DNA from: a virus
Direction: 5' to 3' (one strand)
Length of the DNA stretch: 52,446 nucleotides
Virus record (IMG/VR): IMGVR_UViG_3300020463_000029
Span: 1 to 52,446 of that record
Shown here: positions 19,901 through 27,805 of the stretch, piece after piece
Layout: each line of letters starts with the position of its first letter
Position numbering within the stretch: the first letter of the stretch is position 1
Notes under the pieces: generated by a model
What the model was told of the DNA's origin: nothing
Databases searched by the model: none
The model's input: only the letters and a program-made list of their open reading frames with translations
Program-made: the position numbers and the translations under genes

Positions 19901-22651
19901 TATGAATCACTTAAAGGTGCTAAATGGTATGTAAATTCTGTACAAGGTAGCACAACAAAAGATATGTTCTATATGAGAAATGCTACAGGTTTAAGAAACT
20001 GTACACTACAAGGTTTATCAGGAACATTAGGATCAGCAAACAGTTATGGTACAAAACGACCAACAGCAGGTGCGTTTGTTTCATTAGATCCAGGATTTGG
20101 TCCAAACGATTACAGAACATGGATCGCAACTACTGTGGCTGGTACAGGTCAATTTACACCAACAGATGGTACATATGATCCTGCAACAGGAACAACTGTT
20201 TTAACAATTGGTGCACACCAATTACAACCAGGTGACACTGTAAGACTTGCAACAGCAAGTTTAACTTTCCAATGTTCACAGGACAATTATGGATCAAACC
20301 ATGCTTATCCGAGAGCATCAGACCCGGCGGCAGGTGCAGAATTAATGGTAGAAGCAGTTACTCCAACAACAATTACAATTAATGTTGGTGCAAGTGGCGG
20401 TGGAGACCAATACGTACACAGATGGGTAAGTGCAACTGCAAACGCAGTTCAAGAAGAACACGTATCAAGAGCAGGTGGTAGATCACCTTACGTACAAAAC
20501 GTAACAAACTTTGGTACTGGTGCAACAGGTTTAAAAATTGACGGTGATATACACGCAGGTGGTAATGATTCAATCGTTGCTAACGACTTTACACAGGTTA
20601 TTTCCGATGGTATTGGTTGTTGGATTACAAACTTAGGTAGAGCAGAACTTGTATCAGTGTTCTCATACTACGGACACATTGGTTACCTAGCAGAAAACGG
20701 CGGTAAAATTAGAGCAACAAACGGTAACTCATCATATGGTGATTTTGGTACTGTTGCAGAAGGTGTTGACAGCACAGAAGTTCCAATCACTGCATTTGTT
20801 GACAACAGATCATCTGACGCATTAGTTGATTCAGTGTTCACAGATGGTTCACAAATTCTTGCAATGCAATATGCAAACGCAGGTAGAGAATATTCTAATG
20901 CAACATTTACAATATCAGGTGATGGTTTTGGATTAAATGGTGTTGCGGCAACATACAATACAGGTGGTGTTCACGAAATTAGATTAGACGAAACGCCAGC
21001 AAGTAACCCATCAGACTTTGGTGGTGATGGATATGTTACAACAACTAACGCGGCACAGGATGGTAACACAACACAAATTACTTTAGCGGCGGCAGATTCA
21101 TCAGCAAGTGGTGTGTATGTTGGTATGGCATTGTTCATTACAGAAGGTTTAGGTGCTGGACAATATGGTTACATCGACACTTACAATGCATCAAGCAAAA
21201 TTGCAACAATTAAAAAATTCTCAGATGGTAATGCAGGTTGGGATACACTAGGTGGTATTTCAGTACAAGCAGATTTAGATTCAACAACAATCTATGAAAT
21301 TACTCCGAGAGTTGTAATTGGTGCTCCGGCAGGTGATGGTTCTACAGGTGCAAGATCGGCAGTTGGTAGAGCAGTAGTTGCCTCAAACAAGATTACAAAA
21401 GTTTTAATTTTAGATTGTGGTGCTTCTTATACGACTGCACCAACAGTTACATTTACAGATCCAAACAACACACAAGACGCTCCAGTACAATCATTTATTG
21501 GTGATGGCGTATTAGGACAACCAACATTTGTTGCAAGAGGTACTGATTATGTTACAGCATCAGCAATAATTACTGCACAAGGTACGCAGGCAACTGTTAA
21601 TGCAATTACTAAAGCAAGTCCGGCTGTTATTACAACATCAGCGGCACACAACTTTAGCACAAATGATAAAGTTACATTCACAGGAATTCTTGGAATGGTT
21701 GAATTAAACACTGGTGTAAGATATTATGTTAAAGTATTGAACACAACTTCTTTTGAAATTTATGCAGATGAAGATTTTGCAACACCAATTGATTCAACAA
21801 ACTACACTGCTTACGCAAGTGGTGGTACTGCAGAATTACAAGGTGGTTTCAGAGATTCATTACAATCAGGAAAATATGTACAGGTAGAAGGTTTAAGTTC
21901 TTTACCAAGAGCAGGTTCGAACATACAGTTCAGTCATTTACCTACAAAATATTTCAAACTGGTTTCTGTACAGTCACAGTTAGGAACACAAACTCCTTAC
22001 TCTGCACTATTACAAGTTTCACCAGACATAAAAGTTTCAGAAGCACCACAACACGGACAAGAAGTAACAATTAGATTAAGATACTCTCAGGTACGTTTAA
22101 CTGGACATGACTTCTTAGATATTGGTACTGGTAATCTTGCAGAAACAAATTATCCAGGTTTACCTACACAGAACGCAATTCCGGCAAATGAAGCCGTTGA
22201 AGGTGGTGGAGGAAGAGTATTCTTTACTTCAACTGACCAAGATGGTAACTTTAGAGTTGGAGATTTGTTTAACGTAGAACAGGCAACAGGTATTGCATCA
22301 TTGAATGCAGATGCGTTTAACATTTCAGGATTACAAGAATTACAGTTGGGAGATCTAGCATTAGGTGGTACTAGTGCTTCTATACAAGAGTTTTCAACTG
22401 ATGGAACAATGGCGGCTAATTCAGATGCTATTGTGCCGACACAACGGGCAATTAGAACTTATATCGCTTCACAGATCGGTGGTGGTGCAAGTTCGCTCAA
22501 TGTTAACTTAATTACTGCTGGATTAGTGGTAATTACAGGTAATACGATAAGTACAAGTAACGGAGTAGCAATCAATATGCAGAGCTCGGTGAACTTTGAA
22601 AAAGGTGTAACTGGTGTTCCGATAGCGATGAACTACTTAATACATAGTTAA
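16955..22651 (+). CDS. Giant adhesin: CBM-like repeats, beta-helix, helical and FCCH-like inserts
   Basis: A 1898-aa paralogue of the product of 11776-16920. Eight CBM-like repeats occupy about residues 11-445. The beta-helix starts near 496 (VYYVSPDGSDVPAPDGG). It is interrupted by predicted helical segments with the motif C-x2-DI-x8-DLRHGGN-x2-S (about 577-605) and a second copy near 960-990; both resemble segments of the protein at 33946. A 90-residue module (about 1065-1160, GTYDPATGTTVLTIGAHQLQ) is shared with the fibre at 2188. Near 1548-1625 lies a module (SPAVITTSAAHNFSTNDKVT) like the phage E1-FCCH-type domain. The end has VRLTGHDFLDIGTG and DQDGNFRVGDLF. There is no Asp-box propeller. 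Glycan or host-surface binding is inferred. Confidence 0.82.
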   Translation: MAEFKLGRIRFVWKGSWYTGAVYSVDDVVRYGGRTYICVVNHTAASEFQTDLTAANWALMSDGQEWKGDWSLNTTYKPNDIVKYGGYIYICNTGHTSTAVANDGLEVDIAKWDLFIEGFNYTSDWAISTRYKINDLVRYGNSIYLCTTAHVSAATTADGLEANSANWESFAKGFNWLNNWAINTRYKSNDTVRYGGQLYICITGHTSAATTALGLEPDQAKWQAVHPGIEYKGTHAGTTRYKVNDVVKYGANLYIATAGHTSTTDLNADSANWGLFIPGLEFEDSWSSSTQYQQGDIVTYGGFQYVALTLNSNKNPSTQTSDWDLFVTGFSLKGDYNNGTAYKTGDVVRVGGITYISIADTTGNRPPNVLYWDKLNEGLYWRGTWTNATYYDKGDIIRGAINTDTSYVAVTSHTANNVGPSTINEPGYAPGAGVDTSVWQLLAGGPENDTLSAQGDLLIYGASGPSRLAIGNPGQALVVNSAGTLPQWGYVGQIDQVYYVSPDGSDVPAPDGGVTLDRAWKSIRYALHQMDKGPRNPQAVNLLERNKAFIQDETIAWINAQIAGAITPFTGSFTYNAVKCRRDIGILIESVLHDLRHGGNRKSRMSALSYFTPAGASYVTGQTAETAAAIVRAAYIAQQVVSNNTSYSASQGTTLQVSDLTKNAEAGTTTSIETLMKLSSDAITAGVVTGIPTEVYPNTTLNVKTGTYQEILPMSVKERCAVVGDELRSTNIRPAGVITNSSDTQYSLQGIQRLEAIVSDIIQNSAVTVTPTGGVTGLTPTSGTVLGIADVTGTDVATTTTGSGTGLKVTVVCNAFQSYSSVTITSPGQGYGAGDQITIPSATSCNANSNNAATPLGADIVLNTTGVTSGNTLTQNTAVPAGSAAAATAATTLADNIEKYIDFKINANGSEPAMTGSNIPNTTAGYTDARLRLLANKDFIARECSEYVKRQNPSLNFNQTDCEDDIKDYVDGMIHDLYYTGNYESLKGAKWYVNSVQGSTTKDMFYMRNATGLRNCTLQGLSGTLGSANSYGTKRPTAGAFVSLDPGFGPNDYRTWIATTVAGTGQFTPTDGTYDPATGTTVLTIGAHQLQPGDTVRLATASLTFQCSQDNYGSNHAYPRASDPAAGAELMVEAVTPTTITINVGASGGGDQYVHRWVSATANAVQEEHVSRAGGRSPYVQNVTNFGTGATGLKIDGDIHAGGNDSIVANDFTQVISDGIGCWITNLGRAELVSVFSYYGHIGYLAENGGKIRATNGNSSYGDFGTVAEGVDSTEVPITAFVDNRSSDALVDSVFTDGSQILAMQYANAGREYSNATFTISGDGFGLNGVAATYNTGGVHEIRLDETPASNPSDFGGDGYVTTTNAAQDGNTTQITLAAADSSASGVYVGMALFITEGLGAGQYGYIDTYNASSKIATIKKFSDGNAGWDTLGGISVQADLDSTTIYEITPRVVIGAPAGDGSTGARSAVGRAVVASNKITKVLILDCGASYTTAPTVTFTDPNNTQDAPVQSFIGDGVLGQPTFVARGTDYVTASAIITAQGTQATVNAITKASPAVITTSAAHNFSTNDKVTFTGILGMVELNTGVRYYVKVLNTTSFEIYADEDFATPIDSTNYTAYASGGTAELQGGFRDSLQSGKYVQVEGLSSLPRAGSNIQFSHLPTKYFKLVSVQSQLGTQTPYSALLQVSPDIKVSEAPQHGQEVTIRLRYSQVRLTGHDFLDIGTGNLAETNYPGLPTQNAIPANEAVEGGGGRVFFTSTDQDGNFRVGDLFNVEQATGIASLNADAFNISGLQELQLGDLALGGTSASIQEFSTDGTMAANSDAIVPTQRAIRTYIASQIGGGASSLNVNLITAGLVVITGNTISTSNGVAINMQSSVNFEKGVTGVPIAMNYLIHS
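16985..18290 (+). repeat. Eight CBM-like repeats encoded in the 1898-aa adhesin
   Basis: Units of about 50 residues follow the plan W-x-W, TxYxxxDxVxYGG, Y-x-C, HTSAA and W. They are more regular than in the paralogue upstream, and copies 3 and 4 (FNYTSDW and FNWLNNW) are the closest pair. None is interrupted. Confidence 0.75.
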
Positions 22652-22664
22652 AGGAGAATAGGAC

Positions 22665-22985
22665 ATGGCTTCAGGAAGAATAGGAAAATCAAATCTTTCA
22701 GCCGCTACCGATACGACTGTTTATACTACACCTGCTTCAACTTTCACGGTTGCAACAGTGAGTATATGTAACAGAGGTAATCAAGCCATCACAGTAAGAT
22801 TAGCGGTGGCGGACGCGGCGACTCCAGATTCATCAGAATTTGTTGAATTTGAGACAGAAATACTGTCTCATGGGGTTTTAGAAAGAACTGGACTTGTTTT
22901 AAATGCTGGACAACTGTTAGTAGCACGATCAAGTGGTGCTAATGTTTCGGTTGTAGTAATGGGCATTGAAACTAGTACAGCATAA
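22665..22985 (+). CDS. Small beta-sandwich structural protein (paralogue A3)
   Basis: A 106-aa relative of the products at 967-1299 and 9265-9597. It has TDTTVYTTPASTFTVATVSI at the N-terminus, CNRGNQAITVRLAVAD in the centre and LNAGQLLVARSSGANVSVVV near the end, which parallels LGAGDYFKVSCSGTNSISVV of copy A1. The start has a strong AAAGGAG site. It closes the transcription unit of the 1898-aa adhesin. No catalytic or metal-binding motif is visible; a fibre-associated subunit is the best guess. Confidence 0.68.
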   Translation: MASGRIGKSNLSAATDTTVYTTPASTFTVATVSICNRGNQAITVRLAVADAATPDSSEFVEFETEILSHGVLERTGLVLNAGQLLVARSSGANVSVVVMGIETSTA

Positions 22986-23000
22986 TTTTAAGTAAAGTAA

Positions 23001-23008
23001 CATAAATA
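23001..23008 (+). promoter_or_regulatory. T4-type late promoter, CATAAATA
   Basis: CATAAATA lies 21 nt before the ATG at 23030, with AAAAGGA in between. It probably drives 23030 and the three cysteine-rich genes. Confidence 0.72.
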
Positions 23009-23029
23009 TATAAAAAAGGAAACATTAAA

Positions 23030-23362
23030 ATGGGAAGATATATATCAACAACTGGAACTGCTGGCGTAGTCACTAAACAAGTGAACACAACGTACCAAGC
23101 AGTTGTAAATGATAGAATCTTAGCAGACAGTTCAAGTGCGACTTTTACAATCACACTACCTTTGAATGCATCATTATTAGTTAATGATACAATTCAAGTC
23201 ATAGATGCTACTTCAAACTTTGGTACTAATGCAGTAACAATAGCAAGAAATGGCTCTTTGATTCAAGGAGCGGCAGACGATTTAACTGCTGACTTGAATG
23301 GCGCTATTATGACATTAATTTACACTGGTCCAACTTATGGTTGGATAGTAGGTGCTGTATAA
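23030..23362 (+). CDS. Small fibre-tip-like structural protein
   Basis: A 110-aa beta-rich protein of a type common in phage fibre regions: YISTTGTAGVVTKQVNTTYQ, then NDRILADSSSATFTITLPLN and TNAVTIARNGSLIQGAADDL. This pattern (a dried-out strand ladder with ITLP and VTIxRNG turns) appears in many phage proteins as a fibre or needle module, here as a stand-alone gene. It stands just before the cysteine-rich trio and may be expressed with it. The start has an AAAAGGA site 7-8 nt upstream. No enzyme motif is seen. Confidence 0.66.
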   Translation: MGRYISTTGTAGVVTKQVNTTYQAVVNDRILADSSSATFTITLPLNASLLVNDTIQVIDATSNFGTNAVTIARNGSLIQGAADDLTADLNGAIMTLIYTGPTYGWIVGAV

Positions 23363-23409
23363 TATTTTATATTGTACAACATTATTATTAACTTGGAGAA
23401 ATTGAAACA

Positions 23410-24372
23410 ATGGCTAGTTTAAAATCATTACTAGGAAGTAAGCAAGACGCATTCGTATCTGTCACCGAAGAAAATTTGGAAAAAGGCAGAATTTACGTTT
23501 ACACTCCTGGAACTAACTACTCAAGACTCTGGTGCGGATTTTGTTTCCATCCAGATACATCAGGTACAGCGGTAGTAGAAGTTTGGGGTGCTGGCGGATC
23601 AGGCGCTGAAATGTGTTGTTGTGGTTTTGGTACACCTGGAAATGCAGGTGCTTATGTACGTAAAACAGTTTCTATGGCTCCAGGAGATTTCATTTGTGGA
23701 TACATTGGACAATCTTGTGGTAACGCAACTTCGTTATGTTTTAGAGGTTGTTCAGAAGCAACTCAAGTTAGATTTTGCTTAGGTGGAGCAGAGACTTGCG
23801 TTTGTGCAGAAGGTGGTAAAGGTGGATTAACTTATTGTTCAACTAGTCCTTCATATTATTGTTGTTACAGAGCAAATGGTTTCTGTGTAACAAGAACAGA
23901 CAATGACAACTGCGGAATTGTTTGTAACCATTGCAACGGTTCATGGATAGCGTGTGCATATGGTGGAGATGTTAACTGTCCAGGAAAAATTTCATGTGTA
24001 TCAGCATTTGGCTGTTACCCTTCATGCGTATGTATGTTTACTGATCACGTTCCAACTCCGGCTGGAATGTTTTCTAAAGAAGGCGCAATGATGTCTTATA
24101 CAAGAGAAAACGACAATGACTTTGCTCAATGGTCAGGTTCAGGTCACCACCAACACTTAGGTGTACTTGGATCAGGAAGATTCCCAAGAGGTGGTATACC
24201 TTTTGCAACTTGTTGGGGAGCGAGTAAGGCTTGTGGTTGTTATGAAAATGATGGTTGTGTACCTGTTATGCCTATTGGAACAGGTGGTAGAGGACCTAAC
24301 CCTTGTCCAGGTGTTAGAGATCACGCAATCAGAGGTGGACACGGTGGTGTCAGAATAAGGTTTACGGCTTAA
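23410..24372 (+). CDS. Cysteine- and glycine-rich structural protein 1
   Basis: A 320-aa protein with 30 cysteines (over 9 percent). Residues 1-30 (MASLKSLLG to EEN-LEKGRIYVY) are conserved in the two following genes. A glycine-rich fibre-tip-like segment follows (VEVWGAGGSGAEMCCCGFG, GNAGAYVRKT). The middle is dominated by C-x2-C, CC and CCC clusters. The end (GVRDHAIRGGHGGVRIRF) is also shared. There is no signal peptide, so the protein is made in the cytoplasm, where disulfides would not normally form; metal binding or oxidation after lysis are alternatives. The start follows TTGGAGA. It is most likely a surface-exposed tail component, but neither its location nor its ligand is known. Confidence 0.72.
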   Translation: MASLKSLLGSKQDAFVSVTEENLEKGRIYVYTPGTNYSRLWCGFCFHPDTSGTAVVEVWGAGGSGAEMCCCGFGTPGNAGAYVRKTVSMAPGDFICGYIGQSCGNATSLCFRGCSEATQVRFCLGGAETCVCAEGGKGGLTYCSTSPSYYCCYRANGFCVTRTDNDNCGIVCNHCNGSWIACAYGGDVNCPGKISCVSAFGCYPSCVCMFTDHVPTPAGMFSKEGAMMSYTRENDNDFAQWSGSGHHQHLGVLGSGRFPRGGIPFATCWGASKACGCYENDGCVPVMPIGTGGRGPNPCPGVRDHAIRGGHGGVRIRFTA

Positions 24373-24381
24373 GGAGATATT

Positions 24382-25398
24382 ATGGCAAGTTTAACAACAT
24401 TACTTCAAACCAAATATGATTTCGTAGTAGGAAATGAAACTAACCTTGAAAAAGGTAGAATCTATCAATACGCATCATTCTCAAGCAGACAGATGAATTT
24501 CAGATGTCACGTTTGTTGGGTTGCACCATCGGCTGGTACAGCAACTATTGAAATTTGGGGTGCTGGTGGATCTGGTGCTGAAATGTGTTGTTGTGGTTTT
24601 GGAATTGCAGGAAACCCAGGTGCATATTCTAAAAAAGTAATTACAATGGCTGAAGGTTGTTTCATTTGTTCAATACTTGGTATGCCATGCAGAAACGAAG
24701 ACGATTTATGTTTTAGAGGTTGCGGTGAACCAACTCAAGTATGTTGGTTTGGTAATGCTGGTGGCGACGGTTGTATGTGTGTTCAAGGTGGAATGGGTGG
24801 TAGATCATACTGTTCTACAGGTAACTCACCATACTGTTGTTTCGTAGCAGGCGGCTTCTGTCATACACAAGGCGGTGACCAATACTGCGGTATTATTTGT
24901 AATTTTAAAGATGCTAGTGCAAACCCAGAATTTTGTGCTCAAGCATATGGAGGTGATGTAAACTGTTACGGTGGTTTCAGTTGTACATCTTGGAGAGGTT
25001 GCAGAGTTAACTGTAACTGTAGACGTGTAGAAGTTTCTAAATTCCCTCCAGGAATGATTTCAACATTAGGTGGTGAAGTACACTACACAATGGACGAAAA
25101 CTCAGGAAGATCAGATTGGTCTGGAATGGGTGGTTGGATGAACGCATCACATGGTTATAACTTGGCAACAAGATCACCTACAAGAGGTGGACCATACACT
25201 GCTTGTTGGACAGGTAACAGAAGTTGCGGTTGTTATCAAGCAAACGGAAGAAATCCATTTATGCCAGCAGGCTTAGGTGGTCAAGGACCAACACCGTGCG
25301 ATGGTGTAAGAGATCACGCACACATGGGTGGCCCTGGAATGATAAGAATTAAATTTATAAGTACAACAAACGATTACGATTTACCAAGTGCACCGTAA
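24382..25398 (+). CDS. Cysteine- and glycine-rich structural protein 2
   Basis: A 338-aa paralogue of the previous product with 29 cysteines, nearly all at matching places: WGAGGSGAEMCCCGFGIAG, the LCFRGCGEPTQVC segment, YCSTGNSPYCCF, and the ending GVRDHAHMGGPGMIRIKF followed by 12 extra residues. It starts 9 nt after the previous stop with an AAGGAG site. Its closest relative by eye is protein 1 (shared GAEMCCCGFG and LCFRGC). Conservation of cysteine placement despite divergence elsewhere argues that the cysteines are functional. Confidence 0.72.
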   Translation: MASLTTLLQTKYDFVVGNETNLEKGRIYQYASFSSRQMNFRCHVCWVAPSAGTATIEIWGAGGSGAEMCCCGFGIAGNPGAYSKKVITMAEGCFICSILGMPCRNEDDLCFRGCGEPTQVCWFGNAGGDGCMCVQGGMGGRSYCSTGNSPYCCFVAGGFCHTQGGDQYCGIICNFKDASANPEFCAQAYGGDVNCYGGFSCTSWRGCRVNCNCRRVEVSKFPPGMISTLGGEVHYTMDENSGRSDWSGMGGWMNASHGYNLATRSPTRGGPYTACWTGNRSCGCYQANGRNPFMPAGLGGQGPTPCDGVRDHAHMGGPGMIRIKFISTTNDYDLPSAP

Positions 25399-25420
25399 TA
25401 AAAAGGAGTAAATATAGTAT

Positions 25421-26392
25421 ATGGCAAGTTTAAAAGGATTACTTACTGTTAGAAACCCAGCAGAGATGGTTGAAGACAACCTAGAAACTGGTTATATCTA
25501 TTCATGGACTCCTGGAACTAACTACACAAATTTCTGTAATGGTGTCTGTTGGACTGCAAAAGCCAACGGTACAGCAATTATTGAGGCTTGGGGAGCAGGT
25601 GGTTCAGGTGCTAGAATGTGTTGTTGCGGTGACGGATTACCAGGCAATGCAGGTGCTTATGTTAAAAAAACAATCACAGTAGAAACAGGTGACACAATGA
25701 CAGGCTGTACAGGTATGGCTTGTTATGCACACCCACTATGTCACTCAGGATGTTCAGATCCAACTATGTTATGTTGGGTCACAGCATCTAACGGAAATGG
25801 TTGTATTTGTGCAAGAGGTGGTTACGGTGGTAAAACTATGTGTACAACAGGAAGTTCTTTATACTGTTGTTTCAGAGCACAAGGTTTCTGTACTGTAAGA
25901 TGTAATAATGATAATTGTGGAATGGTTTGTAACTGGTGTGAAGGTGCTTGGGAGGCACTAGGATACGGCGGTGATACAGGTAAAAACTGTTGCGGTCAAT
26001 TATCATGTTCAAGTTTCTTCGGATGTTGCCCACACTGTAAATGTTATTTCCAACAGCACGTGGCAACCCCAGCAGGTTTATTTGCTGAAAATGGAGCACT
26101 TATAACGTTTAACAAAGAATCAGACGGTACGCCAATGTCGCAATGGTCAGGTAACCAATTATTCCAGTTCTATGCGGCACTTAACTTGGCTACTAAATCT
26201 CCATATCAAGGTAACCCATTAAGTTACTGTTGGAGATCAGATAGATCTTGTGGTTGTTATGAAATGCAAGGATGTAACAATTACCTACCTGTGGGAACAG
26301 GCGGTATTGGTCCAAACCCTTGTCCAGAAGTAAGAGATCACGGAATTAGAGGTGGATTTGGTGGAATAAGAATCAAGTTCCAACCATCATAA
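25421..26392 (+). CDS. Cysteine- and glycine-rich structural protein 3
   Basis: A 323-aa third paralogue with 32 cysteines. It keeps WGAGGSGARMCCCGDGLPG and GNAGAYVKKT, the C-x2-C pairs in NDNCGMVCNWCEG, and the end VRDHGIRGGFGGIRIKF. It has gained a CC pair (GKNCCGQ) and a FFGCCPHCKC cluster relative to copies 1 and 2. An AAGGAG site lies about 12 nt before the ATG, and an AGTAAATA late-like octamer (25407-25414) sits 6 nt before it, so a second, leaderless mode of expression is possible but weakly supported. Confidence 0.72.
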   Translation: MASLKGLLTVRNPAEMVEDNLETGYIYSWTPGTNYTNFCNGVCWTAKANGTAIIEAWGAGGSGARMCCCGDGLPGNAGAYVKKTITVETGDTMTGCTGMACYAHPLCHSGCSDPTMLCWVTASNGNGCICARGGYGGKTMCTTGSSLYCCFRAQGFCTVRCNNDNCGMVCNWCEGAWEALGYGGDTGKNCCGQLSCSSFFGCCPHCKCYFQQHVATPAGLFAENGALITFNKESDGTPMSQWSGNQLFQFYAALNLATKSPYQGNPLSYCWRSDRSCGCYEMQGCNNYLPVGTGGIGPNPCPEVRDHGIRGGFGGIRIKFQPS

Positions 26393-26404
26393 TAAATGGA
26401 GTTA

Positions 26405-26412
26405 GATAAATA
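26405..26412 (+). promoter_or_regulatory. T4-type late promoter, GATAAATA
   Basis: GATAAATA lies 21 nt before the ATG at 26434, with AGAGGA as ribosome binding site. Confidence 0.75.
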
Positions 26413-26433
26413 AAACTGTAAGAGGATAAAATT

Positions 26434-27087
26434 ATGCCAATGAACAAAAGTTTTAATATTGCAATGCCAAACAAGCCGTACGTTGAAGACTTCAGCGAAA
26501 ACAAAGTACAAGCGGCTACTTATACTGGTCCAAGATATCTAAAAGTTCAATATGCGAACGACACAAAATATATTGCAAACATCATAAGTGACGGTGACAC
26601 GATGGATGAAGTAAATGCAGGTCCATCAGCAGTAATGGAAAATCACACTTCTACAGTTATTGATGCAGATTCAGAAACATTGGTTGCGGCATACTTAAAC
26701 AATATGTATGAAACAGGTGTAGTTACTGATCATTCAGAAGATTTAGGAACAACTGATGATAACGGTGATGCAGAAACTTGGGAATATGTATGGAATGACA
26801 ACGGTGTTATTCATCAAATTTACTTACAAGGCACTGCAAAGTTTGAAAGCAATGCAGTAGTGGCTCCAGAGTTCAGATCACACGCAGTTTCAGTTGATAC
26901 TTTCAACGATTCAATAACAACGCAAATTGCTCAATGCACAGAAGAATTAGCAAGGGCTGATGTTTACACAGACGATGAAAAAACAGCAATTACAACTTAC
27001 AAAACTTGGTTAGAAGGTATTTCAACGAAGTATGCGGCTGTTGATCACTGGAAAATTCCTTTCCCACAATTCCCTGATTTCAAATAA
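26434..27087 (+). CDS. Unknown protein, diverged pair member 1
   Basis: A 217-aa acidic, soluble-looking protein with no recognised family. It aligns by plan with the next product: an N-terminal AATYTGPRYLKVQ segment against EATYVGNRFVLVA, a central ETWEYVWNDNGVIHQIY segment against EVWEYTYSDTHAVIKHIF, and a C-terminal YKTWLEGISTKYAAVDHWKI segment against YKQWLEIAPTRYKNIKHYKI, each ending in a P-rich tail (FPQFPDFK, CPDLPKIK). There is no signal peptide, membrane segment or catalytic motif. Its place between the cysteine-rich proteins and the glycosyl/carbamoyl genes may mean a chaperone, adaptor or accessory role; this is a guess. Confidence 0.65.
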   Translation: MPMNKSFNIAMPNKPYVEDFSENKVQAATYTGPRYLKVQYANDTKYIANIISDGDTMDEVNAGPSAVMENHTSTVIDADSETLVAAYLNNMYETGVVTDHSEDLGTTDDNGDAETWEYVWNDNGVIHQIYLQGTAKFESNAVVAPEFRSHAVSVDTFNDSITTQIAQCTEELARADVYTDDEKTAITTYKTWLEGISTKYAAVDHWKIPFPQFPDFK

Positions 27088-27117
27088 TCAGTTTTAAAAA
27101 TTACAATCTTAAAACTC

Positions 27118-27125
27118 CATAAGTA
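27118..27125 (+). promoter_or_regulatory. Late promoter variant, CATAAGTA
   Basis: CATAAGTA differs from the consensus at one position and lies 8 nt before the ATG at 27134. There is no ribosome binding site in that spacing, so the transcript would begin within a few bases of the start codon. The same ATAAGTA variant precedes the next gene. Confidence 0.5.
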
Positions 27126-27133
27126 CGATTACT

Positions 27134-27781
27134 ATGGAACGAATTAAATTTCAAATACCTATCTGGGACGAACCACATCAAAACAAATTTGAAAATGGAA
27201 TCACACACGAAGCAACATACGTGGGTAATAGATTTGTTTTGGTTGCAGTGCGTAAAAAAGATGATCTACTGCAAGAACCACTTGTAGAGTACAGCCAAGG
27301 TGATAAAGAAAAAGGTGACATTAAATATTTTATAGATGATGACAAGTACACACTTGAAGTAGATAGTTGGAAACATCCATTTGTGTGTGCGGCATTAACT
27401 TCGAAATATGATCACGAACCTTGCCCTAATTGGAGTGAGAAAATAGGTGTTGATGATGAAGTCTGGGAGTACACTTATTCAGACACTCACGCAGTGATAA
27501 AACATATTTTTAAAACGGATACCATTTATTACAAGAATGGAGAATTTACTCGTCCAGAAGTCCATACACATCCAATAGATGAAAAACAATTTTGGGAACT
27601 TTTAGAAGTGCATAGACAAGATATGATTAGAGAACTTGCCAGAGGCTCAGATGCATACAACGAACCAGATTTAAAAGCATTTGAAGAGTACAAACAATGG
27701 CTAGAAATAGCACCAACACGTTACAAGAATATTAAGCACTACAAGATTAAGTGTCCAGACTTGCCTAAAATTAAGTCATAA
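27134..27781 (+). CDS. Unknown protein, diverged pair member 2
   Basis: A 215-aa relative of the product of 26434-27087, sharing the three segments ATYVGxR, EVWEYTYSD and YKQWLE followed by HYKIKCPDLP. It is richer in His, Lys and Glu (for example EVHTHPIDEKQFWELLEVHR) than its partner. The ATG is 8 nt after a CATAAGTA late-type element and has no ribosome binding site. No known domain was recognised. It directly precedes the first heptosyltransferase-like gene, which has its own promoter. Confidence 0.65.
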   Translation: MERIKFQIPIWDEPHQNKFENGITHEATYVGNRFVLVAVRKKDDLLQEPLVEYSQGDKEKGDIKYFIDDDKYTLEVDSWKHPFVCAALTSKYDHEPCPNWSEKIGVDDEVWEYTYSDTHAVIKHIFKTDTIYYKNGEFTRPEVHTHPIDEKQFWELLEVHRQDMIRELARGSDAYNEPDLKAFEEYKQWLEIAPTRYKNIKHYKIKCPDLPKIKS

Positions 27782-27805
27782 TTAAACCACAGCAATTTTT
27801 CAACT

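Noticed and set aside
2188-22651. Enzymatic pectate lyase activity of the beta-helix adhesins
   Set aside because: The fold signature is present, but I could not identify the Asp/Arg catalytic pattern of polysaccharide lyases; binding is the safer call.
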